Origin: Apostichopus japonicus
Taxonomy: Eukaryota; Echinodermata; Holothuroidea; Aspidochirotida; Stichopodidae
Assembly (NCBI RefSeq): GCF_037975245.1
Contig: NC_092581.1
Span: 10,423,303 to 10,487,302, forward strand
Length of the DNA stretch: 64,000 nucleotides
Direction of reading: 5' to 3'
Shown: positions 55,220 through 64,000 of the stretch, piece after piece
How the letters are laid out: each line of letters begins with the position of its first letter
Numbering within the stretch: position 1 is the stretch's first letter
Made by a program: the position numbers and the translations under genes
The notes under the pieces: generated by a model
Database searches by the model: none
What the model saw: only the letters and a program-made list of their open reading frames with translations
Told to the model about the DNA's origin: nothing

Positions 55220-57738
55220 CGATTACATATATACTGTATGCACGTACGTGGTACGTCGTACGTCGTACTCGCGGCCATTGCCTAACTGCAGATAGAACAG
55301 GGCTATCAACAAAATGAGAAGATTCTTAATCATTTAGCAAACTGTCAGAAGCAGTTTCAAAATGTCGTCAGTTACGTAAGTTCAATCACAACTGAAATTC
55401 TGATAAATAATAATTGACACAATTGACATAATGTTCAAGGAAGGTTTGAATATCCGCGATATGTTTGGCTGGAAAGTATGGGTAAAATTATAACGTTATG
55501 CCTTAGTAAGCAAAACTGTTGCTAACGCTAGGACGAAGCTAGGCTAGGAGTTTAGTCTACCTGGTGTAGCCCACCTGCGCTCGTAGATGTATAGGCCTAG
55601 TACTATAGTAGCAGTAATACACACTTATATGACAAATTTTATATAAATGTGTATTATTAGCTAGTATACTAGGCCTATATTCTTAGTATAATGTTAAGAG
55701 CGCCTGTGGTGTAGGCTAGCATACGTCAAGTTTCTAGACACTTCGTCGACCACCAACCCGTCTGCATTTCGTGCACTATGAACTGAAGATCTTCGGAGTG
55801 GGACTTACCTTCTGCTCTTGTACGCTAAAGTACATGGTACTCATATTTTACGATATTTTTGCTCAAGTTGGAAGAACCTGGTGTTTAACTTTAGGACAAT
55901 AACTCAGTTTCAATGCATGAAATACCCATAATGTTGTTAGCTTAGGCCTAGGCCTCAGGTTCATAGTGGCGCTATGTTAGTATCCTACTTCCTACTCCTA
56001 GACCAAGTCTACACCAGCTGTAGCAATGTTGTAGGGTTCTGTATCCTAAGTGGAGTGGCTGCTGAGTGCTAATACCCTGGACAGAGAATGTTTTGAGTCT
56101 TATTTAGCAAAAATTCCACAAAGGTATGCATTTTCTGCTCCTGTATATGTGCATCAAGGGGTTTTGAGCCTACTCAGCCTATCATTAATTTTATGTTGTT
56201 TGTCTATTTGCAGAGAAAGTTGATGTGCCAAGTCCTCAGCATTCACAGCTATATACTTTGAATGGCTGTGGTATCAATGGACTCAACTGGTTAGATGAGG
56301 TAACAACAAATTCCAAACAACTCTGACAGCAGAAATAGATATCCTGATACTTCCATGGGAGATCTACTGTAGTAACTATAGGAACCAGTGCTTGCCACCC
56401 GTGGAGATTAAGGTAATTTGACGAGCAACAAATTTGAATGTTTTATCACAAATTATGCCCCCTACCTATCTCTTGTCCCCTATACCTGTCTTTAATACAC
56501 TGTAACAACCTATGCATAAACCTTTAAATGGACTGGATATGTTATCGAGGTGAACTGTGTACCTAGATAGCATTTCAGTCAGCTTTCCTTTAGACTAAGT
56601 ACATACTGTTATAGTTAGGCTGTGGTTTACAAATCCCAATGATCCAGTTTTGGCAAAGAACACCTTCAATTCTATTCTCTTATTCTGAGTAACTTAACAG
56701 TTGCACTGGAGTGACAGGCATTATCAGTTTAACATGTTCCAAACAGATCAGGAATACATTGGGGTATGTCCTGTAGGTCAGTTTGGGAGGAATCAGCTTA
56801 GCTAAACAAAAGTAGTTTTCATCACATTTCAGAGCCAGAGACGAAAAAGCCCTCCCCGCTGACCCTTCTCTGGATGATGTTTCTGCAGTATGGCAAGCCA
56901 GACCAAGTGGACTGTGATCCGGATACCAATAAAACCTGCAAGAATCATAAATGCACCAAACTTGGTCAAGCTTATCAAAATTGGTGACTAGAAATGTTGC
57001 TGCAGACGTAGACCTGGTTAATGCTTACACAGTATTGCTCATATGTGTATTTACACACTGCACAGTGCATACTGAAATCTCCGAAATCTCCGAAAAGACA
57101 TCTTTATGGACAAAAAATGATAATTGCAGAGAATTCTGTTGTGGTTTATGTTGTAACGACTATGAAAAGTATCATTGTGGTATGGAAAAAAATTAATCTC
57201 TCAATTAAGGTGGCATACTCCTATTAGAGTCTATATCCATTCCCTTGATTGTTCTCCTTCAGGAAAAGTGCCAAAAAGCAGCGGGAGAACATCTTTTTTG
57301 ACCTGTTATTAATCATAATTTATTTTTTGTGGCTTGCATGTTGAAGAGCATATATGGAAGTACATGTGGTGGGTACATTGGGTCAATTGAGGCAGTTTTA
57401 GACCCCTTTAGGCTTCACAGGAGCAGCGTAGGAAAATTGTTAACCACTGAGTGAAGAGGTTTGTTTACAAGTGACGAAAACTTCCGGGTCGAATAACAAA
57501 ATATCTACATGGTCATGATACAGAAAATTGTAAGGGCCTTGAAAGGCCAACTTGTCAGCTATCCGGTGATAGGTAGCATTCAGCTAGTGTAAACTTCTAT
57601 CTAGACTTAGAGACCACATTACTTTTGTGATTTAGTGTGTAAGTCAATGGGGCTTGTAATAGGCGTATGCTACCTTAAATATAAGGAACAATCTGTGATA
57701 TACAGTGCGCATTATGCAATCAGTGAAATAACCACAGT
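55220..57738. other. Interior of the outer element, right of the insertion
   Basis: No recognised transposase is visible. Weak exon candidates at 56214-56299 and 56833-56987 have AG acceptors; the first has a GTAACA donor, the second ends in a stop. A possible short first exon, ATGTCGTCAGTTAC followed by GTAAGT, lies at about 55363-55376. None of the phases join convincingly. Confidence 0.3.
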
Positions 57739-58075
57739 ACGTAAAGACATAGAGAAGTTGTGGCGGAATGGTTAGGGCACTGAACACGTGATTCCATGAT
57801 CGTGGGTTCATGTACCAACCTGGTCCATAAGTAAGTATCTGTAATGAAGACACTTAATCTCAATTGCCTCTGTTTACCCAGGTGTATAGGGTACCCTGGG
57901 AGGTATAACATTTGCACCGCTTTATGGCTGCAATGATATGGGATGTCCCCTGGGGAACATGTAGATGTATCTCAGCATAGTGAGCATAATGTCTGATATG
58001 TGTTACCAAGGACCATAGATAGTGTTCCGTAAATACTGTGCTAATGTTGCAATATAAATGGCTAATTTACATAAC
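57739..58075 (+). repeat. tRNA-derived SINE
   Basis: It begins with an A-box-like TGGCGGAATGGTTAGGGC and a diverged B box, GGTTCATGTACC, about 35 bp later. A conserved-looking body follows with TTTACCCAGGTGTATAGGGT and ends with TTGCAATATAAATGGC. This head-body-tail order and the length of about 330 bp are typical of tRNA-derived SINEs. It lies inside the outer element. Confidence 0.65.
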
Positions 58076-59409
58076 ATTTACAGAGTGCGGCTAGCACAAA
58101 TGTTACATACTTAACCAAATGTCTTTAGGCCTTTGTTACCTTGTCACAACTGTATGTCAACAGTGAAAAAGGAAGGATATTTTTTTGTGTAATGCAAAGA
58201 GATAGTTCACTTGAGTATTCATCATTGATTTATAGAAAAACTATGGTGAGTCATAAACCAAACTTATGACAAATAATTTCTCAGCAGAAATTGTAACATA
58301 TACATACACATAATACTGCACACCGGTTATATTAAATAATGTACACCGGTCATACTACTAGTATGCTATATATATTGCATGCCTAAGCCCCACATAAGTG
58401 TAGTGTATAAGATCATTGTTTGTGTACTTGCGCACACCTTGGGGATCAAGCAAAGTTCAGATTATCAGCAAATGATCTTCGATATATCGGGCAAGTCTTT
58501 AACATGGACTTCAGTGTACTTGGCAAAAATTACAATCATTACATTAAATGAGGTTAGTGTGATTGAATGTGGGGACCTCATTTAAAATGTACCCCAAAAA
58601 TTGACCTAAAAGGTAAGTTTCTACCATTCAAGACATAGCTTATAGTTTGCATTAATATTGTACCATCACATCCATGGTCAGAAACTCATAATAATATCTC
58701 TCCCAACTTCCTAATTCGAGATGATGATTATAAGGATATTTTCGGGCCCTTTTTAACAGTTAAGGTCATAAAGAGCTACTCAAGGCCTTTTTATACCATT
58801 TGATTTGACATGGGGTATTATTTTTATAAATAAATTTATAAATATGATATATTATTTTGTGTATATTAAATATATGTTATGTATATTTATATTTAAATAT
58901 TAAATAAGATAATTTATTTAGCTAAACTTCTATTTTTGTATTTGAGCTGTGTACTTGCAATTTTTCCCATTTTCTGTCTTTCCACATCTCTTCCATGCTG
59001 CTATTTTGATGAAACTGATGGAGCCCATAATGATGCATGGTCAGTGGACAATGAGGGTCTTTAAGAAATTGTATAGGTATAGGTCATCAGGGGTTCTAAT
59101 TGTTTGAAAACTGTTGAACACTTCCAACTTAATGGCTTAGGAGCATTTCAAAGTAATACCATAAGTATTCTCAAGATGTTTTATCAGAAAAGATTTTGAC
59201 AATTTTGTAAAAATAAGTTTTCCCAATTTTCCCATAAACATTTATTTTAGTTTTAACTGTTCTTTAACCTTTAGTGTTTGTTATTGTTCTTTATGAAATG
59301 ACTGTTAAATGAAATGCTTATTTGTCACATTTTGCATTAATACTGAATGTTAATAAAAATTACCATGAAACTTACAATGTGTGTCACTATCTCATTTCTT
59401 AACTAAAAA
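58076..59409. other. Right interior of the outer element
   Basis: No gene is supported. Very AT-rich around 58800-58920 (TATATTTAAATATTAAATA-type sequence). Confidence 0.4.
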
Positions 59410-59663
59410 GTACTTAATCTTAAACTGGTCTTGTGACTTAAATAAGTAGTCACAGTTGCAATGACTAATATTTTTGGTCACTGGACTAAGCTTTGGTCGA
59501 TAGAGGCATCGTAGAAGGACTAATTTTAATTAGTCAGAAAACTCGATTTAATTAGTCACAAAACTAAGGTTATATAGTCAAATGACTAGAAGAAACTGGT
59601 CGATAGAGACATCGTTGTGACTATTTTTTTTTAGTCATATTGACTATCTATTGTTTACAGTGT
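59410..59663 (-). repeat. Right terminal and subterminal repeat of the outer element
   Basis: It ends TGTTTACAGTGT (inverse of the left terminus) and is preceded by roughly a dozen TAGTCA/TGACTA motifs and two GGTCGATAGAG(A/G)CATCG boxes at about 59495 and 59602. Confidence 0.65.
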
Positions 59664-61013
59664 TATAGTATACCAATACCCACCAGTTTATTAAATATGA
59701 ATTTAAAAGGTTTGCGAACCAATCAGAAGCTTTGCACTAAATTTTAAACACAAGGTCGCTATTAATTAGAAGTAGCCAAAGAGTAATAACCAAATTGATT
59801 AATTCAGTCAGTCTGCTATTGGGAAATTCTGCAGAATGGAGCCGGGGTTGATGTGCAGTTCACATTTTTATACTAAATAATACCTTGTGCTCTGTGTGTG
59901 TGGCGGGTTGTGGTGCAGGAGAAGCTATGGATATCGAATTCGAATGTTGCCTTTCATATAAATCTCGCAAACTTAAACGTTGGAGGCTTCAATCAAATGG
60001 TTTACTTCCTTACCCCCCCCCCTCTCCCGATCCACACCACCCTCCAAAAATCTAATCTAATTTAGAAATGTTCAAACGAATACTATTTGTTATGGTTTTA
60101 TGGTTAATTTGTTTTCCTCTTGATTCTGACAGGCATCTACGAACTCTGTGACTTGAGTGCGTAAAGTCTTTTTAATAATTTTATTATTAGTAAAGCCATT
60201 AAAGTTGATCATTTGAAAGTAGACGGTTTGATGATTCGAAAACAAAATAATATAAATAACGTTGCGAAATATTTTATTAAATTTCACGTCCTGCATATAA
60301 ATATTATCTTCCTCAATAATATATTTAGAAAGTGAATTTCCTTCCTGGATAAAATGCTAACACATCTTCAAAGGTGGTGTAAAATAAATATATTGAATCC
60401 TTGACAAATGTAATATTTGTATAGATATTCTGAACGAGCGATAAACCAAATATTGATAAGTATTTAAATAAGTGTCCTTAAAAGAATTGTATGGTAGCCC
60501 TTAGAAGTTACCTTAAAATACGATAAATTATAGATCAAACATGTTTTCAAAATATGAGAAAGCTAATGTTGCGTTTGACAGAGAAACGATTTTTTAATCG
60601 TGTAGGATGGATATTTCAAGTATACTTTGAACAGTACAGAACGTGACGTCATATTCGCAAATGCAGATTGCGACATAACCCACACTGTATACAGTTCCCA
60701 TAGTGATCACAACATAAACTGCGTTTGAATACAGATTAATTTCTTCCTTAATTTTCGGTGAAATTTCTTATAAATTATATATGTTTTAAAAAATCGTTAA
60801 GCCGTCAAATATGTAGTACATCTGGGATTTCGTGATTTTTGTGTAAAACCGGATAAGTTTGAACAGCAGACTCTACGTTGTTTATACATCGGGCTGTCCA
60901 GCTCCAACGCAAAGAATGTTCGCATGTAGGCTACTCTAACGTTTACAATTGGACAGTTCTGCGAAGCCTAAGCTTCTCGGTACTACATTCTGCTCTGCTA
61001 TCGATTCCGCCAA
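59664..61013. other. Intergenic, no gene seen
   Basis: No exon is recognised. A C-run lies at about 60015-60025. Confidence 0.4.
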
Positions 61014-61669
61014 GGCCAAGGGCGGCGGAAGCACTTTTAATCTGGGGGGGCACCGACATCAAAGGGCACTTTGCAGAAATTCGATTGGACTGATACAGCC
61101 TTATATTTAGTACCCTTTATAACTCTTATTGTATTATCTTATTTGCGTTTACTCATCACTCCATCAACGCCCCCCCCCCCCTTCAAGGAAAATATGCATA
61201 CTAGCACTGCACTATCCAATGTGCAAATTGGGAAACGAGGAACAAGTTTTCTTTTGAGACAAAATGAGGTGAAATCATGCTAGTTGCTAGTGTAGGAATC
61301 TTCCGAATTAGAGATTATTTCTTGTTAATATCTTAACCATTTTTTTCCATTCGAAATAGCTGTGAGTTTGACCCACAGAAATTCATTAAAAGTCAGGGGC
61401 GTAGCCAGGATTTGCAAAGTTGTATGCACGACTATCTGAGCGGAGCGCCACCATCGGTTGGCGCGGAGCGTACAAGAAAATTTTTGGTTTTACAAACCCC
61501 TCAGATGGCCGGAAACGGCCCTTCCCGAGTGTTCATTCTAGTTCCCTGGCCTCTAATTGCCAACTTGAGACACCTCAATTTTTATGTAGAAAAAGGGCAC
61601 ATTTTTAACCTGAGGAAAAGTGGGGGGGCACGTGCCCCCTGTGCCCCCCCGGTTCCGCCGCCCTTGGCC
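61014..61669. mobile_element. Non-autonomous element with GGCCAAGGGCGGCGGAA ends
   Basis: GGCCAAGGGCGGCGGAA at 61014-61030 is the exact reverse complement of TTCCGCCGCCCTTGGCC at 61653-61669. The interior is G/C-run rich. A second terminal-type motif, AGGGGCGTAGCCAGG, lies near 61396, suggesting a composite or nested structure. No coding capacity. Confidence 0.6.
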
Positions 61670-62228
61670 AAGGCTCATATGTCGGTGACTTTAATACTTT
61701 TTAAGTTTCCTTTACTGTAAAGTTGATCCATGAATTTTATTTCAGCGATTTTGAAGGACAGTTTATGAACTGTGGTTTTAGTTTGAGAGTGTATTATGTG
61801 CAACGCTACGTACGTAAACCAACTGGACATGGTAGGCTCTTTATGTTCGCGATGTGTACGAAATATATGCTAGGCAATCACTTGTGCGTGTACACGAGAA
61901 ATGTATTTGCTGAGGAAATGGGAGTGCTAACTTCAAGTCGCTCGTTTTGCCTATTTGCCTGCACTACGTCATTAACCAAATTGATGCGTGCGAACAAACG
62001 GTGCTTCTGGTGAAAAAAACTGGTGAATTTGAAAAACAAATTTCTAAAAGAAGAAAATTTCGAATGGGGACAATTTCCACATGGTTAGAAATAGAAAAAT
62101 AAGAACATGAGGACAATGTATAAAAATCTTCCACCAGACAATACCCTTAAGTTAAATTGGTATATCGTAATATTGCTTTTTTTTATCTCTTTCGGTGATT
62201 CTCGCAGATCCCCGTTTGTGTAAAGGTA
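61670..62228. other. Spacer, no gene seen
   Basis: The open frame at 61723-62013 has no recognised motif and no splice support. Confidence 0.4.
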
Positions 62229-62330
62229 AATGATGACGAAGATGACGATGATGATGAGGATGATGATGAGTATGATGATAAGGATGGTGATGATGTGGAT
62301 GATGATGATGGTGGTGATGATGATGATGTT

Positions 62331-62374
<44 letters not shown>

Positions 62375-62445
62375 GTATGATGATAAGGATGATGATGATG
62401 TCGATTATGATGATGACGATGACGATGACGATGATGGTGATGATG
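62229..62445. repeat. (GAT)n-type microsatellite
   Basis: About 217 bp of ATG/GAT repeat with GAC and GGT variants. Poly-His (minus) and poly-Met (plus) frames arise from it and are not genes. Confidence 0.95.
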
Positions 62446-62810
62446 TAACACCTCTGTAATTTGGTCCTTACAGAGTTGAGTGAACATTGCCGAACATGCT
62501 CAGGTAATCATAATTTTTCTTAAAATTGAATATTAAACACCTCATCACACGAATTGAGTCGCAAATACCCTTCTTGAACAATTGTAAAATTCACGTGCAC
62601 CCTACATTCATGAACCCTGCACTGAACAAAACAACATTTGTCAATGTAACCCTTGAACTTAACATAGCCGTCATTGCCTTTTTTATTTCATTTTTTATTA
62701 TACTTAAGTTGTGAAGTCCCTACCACGGGGCACCCTCTTACTCTGGTACCATGTTAACCACATATTTTTCTTAAAGTGAATTAAATGTTTCCACTCTGAA
62801 TTTTAGAGTA

Positions 62811-62898
62811 ATGTTGCTTACTAGCTCTAACAATAACAATAAAACTGTAACGATTTTGTTCTTTTTCATTGCGGCCTTCGTTACACGCCCAGGTTGTG
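62811..62898 (+). CDS. Signal-peptide first exon of an unidentified secreted or membrane protein
   Basis: ATG at 62811 opens 29 codons plus one base before a GTATGT donor (phase 1). The peptide has a polar start MLLTSSNNNNKT, a hydrophobic core VTILFFFIAAFV and then TRPGC, as in a signal peptide. It is the third phase-1 signal exon on the plus strand in this window. No downstream exon was recognised before the window ends. Confidence 0.45.
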
Positions 62899-64000
62899 GT
62901 ATGTTACTCATGATTATGTCTTTTCTTTTTTCTATCCAATGGTGCTTTCATCAATTCCTACGATTGTACGACGACACTACATCTACAAGTGCACTTAAAA
63001 AGTTACATGGATTGTAATGGAAATTGTCTTTGTGACATTACCAAACTACATTTTATTAAATCAAAAACCTTACCACCTCCTACTCATAACAAAGAATGAG
63101 TTCAAAATGTCAATTTAATTTTTTTCATTTCCTCTATGAACTTAGCGTTATTGTCGCTTTTAGAAATTTCAAATAATAACAAACGAGAGGGGAATCCATG
63201 GAGTTGCAGATATCACCCTTCCAAGACGGATGTGATTGTTGGGTTTCTTCTGAATGCATCTGGTTGCTATCATCAGGCAAAATTGACCATTCACCTCAAC
63301 TGACCTTTGTTCTCGAACCTAAACACTTAAATTTGTTACATTTGGGCTAAAAACCAATTTTTAGGTGTCTTGACCTTGACCTCTGGGACAGTGACCTATG
63401 ACGTCATCAATCACAAAAGCACGATTTTACATGGTCAGATACCTACCCACCAAGTTTGTACCTGATTTGATTTACGGTCTAGGAGGAGTTCGCAACACTT
63501 GTTTACTCACTCACACAAACGCGCGCACTAACCACCCACACACACTTCCACGCATTAATGTTGTGGGCTTAAGTACAATATCTTTCTCCCTATACATTAC
63601 ACGTAGGGAGATGAAATAATAAGCAAATATTTTATTTCGTCTTGCGGCATATCTTATTCATACCACATTCCATATAATTTAACATTTTGACAATGTCACT
63701 GTTGAGATTCCAAGCAATGATGCTAATAATGTCGATCGAACTTTTCATTCAAAGGATCCTTTATGTTGAAGAATTTCTGGATCTTTCACGCGGCTTGATG
63801 GTATTTCACTTTGCTGGCTCTGTTTTTGATGTCACGTCTCAGCTGCGCAAAACACTGAAATACAATTCTATGATCCTATTTATTTTCAAAAGTTCATTAT
63901 GTTGAGCAAGAAACAGAAAATGGTCTAAACGGCGTAATAACACAATGGAATATTTGGAAAGTAAATTGGAATGATTATTTTTTTTTGCCATTCTTATATT
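62899..64000. other. Intron or intergenic to window end
   Basis: No recognised exon. Around 63380-63540 there is a diverged relative of the repeat at 375-1165 (CTACCCACCAAGTTTGTACC, then CGCGCAC/CACAC-rich sequence). The open frame at 63687-63905 is unsupported. Confidence 0.4.

Larger units (their letters stand above)
48635..59663. mobile_element. Outer CACTG-ended DNA transposon, split by a nested insertion
   Basis: The left end ACACTGTAAACATTAGTTAG (48635 onward, then TCA) matches the reverse complement of the right end, ACACTGTAAACAATAGATAG (ending at 59663, again with TCA). Both subterminal zones (48635-48780 and 59410-59663) carry clusters of TAGTCA/TGACTA-type motifs, and the right one has two GGTCGATAGAG(A/G)CATCG boxes. 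Removing the inner 6254-bp element and one 4-bp target copy leaves about 4.8 kb. CACTG termini with subterminal motif arrays recall the CACTA/CMC superfamily, but I recognise no transposase. Two possible plus-strand exons lie inside, at 56214-56299 (…VDVPSPQHSQ…) and 56833-56987 (ending LGQAYQNW, stop). No clean target duplication is visible (flanks CTA and TTA). Confidence 0.6.

Noticed and set aside
62152-62487. Poly-His frame (minus) and poly-Met frame (plus)
   Set aside because: Products of the GAT-type microsatellite.

Overview
This window looks like a gene-poor, AT-rich stretch of an animal nuclear genome, most likely a marine invertebrate deuterostome such as an echinoderm; the species itself is inferred. 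Genes are split by GT-AG introns, microsatellites and minisatellites are abundant, and tRNA-derived SINE heads, small palindromic-ended elements and larger DNA transposons are scattered throughout. Nothing looks prokaryotic.

Layout: 375-1165 is a degenerate tandem repeat. 1775-5452 is a DNA transposon with long modular inverted ends and a frameshifted gene whose product carries FEN/PIN-nuclease-like motifs and a C-terminal CXC-like cysteine cluster. 7318-10645 (+) is a complete five-exon gene for a four-pass MS4A/CD20-like membrane protein with every intron in phase 0. 10646-25457 is mostly non-coding: a dispersed repeat, SINE-like pieces, (TA)n arrays and three weakly supported exons. 25458-33422 (+) is a six-exon gene for a single-pass receptor with a signal peptide, four SRCR domains, a transmembrane segment and a proline-rich tail; its third SRCR domain holds a 10-residue tandem expansion. 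33423-45858 holds repeats, including a 1.3-kb almost pure (TATC)n array, a 74-bp minisatellite and an 89-bp satellite. 45859 and 62811 look like signal-peptide first exons (+, phase 1) whose later exons I could not identify.

48635-59663 is a nest. An outer element of about 4.8 kb ends in CACTG-type inverted repeats and carries clusters of TAGTCA/TGACTA near both ends. Inside it lies a 6254-bp integrase element (48962-55215) with TG...CA termini, inverted ends and a CCGG target duplication. Its minus-strand, intron-containing integrase gene is broken, and it resembles the Ginger group of cut-and-paste elements related to Gypsy integrases.

The two well-supported cellular genes are both membrane proteins of types often linked to immune or cell-surface recognition. 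No operon-like cooperation is expected. All gene models are read by eye from splice sites, phase and protein motifs, so exons of unrecognised families may be missing.
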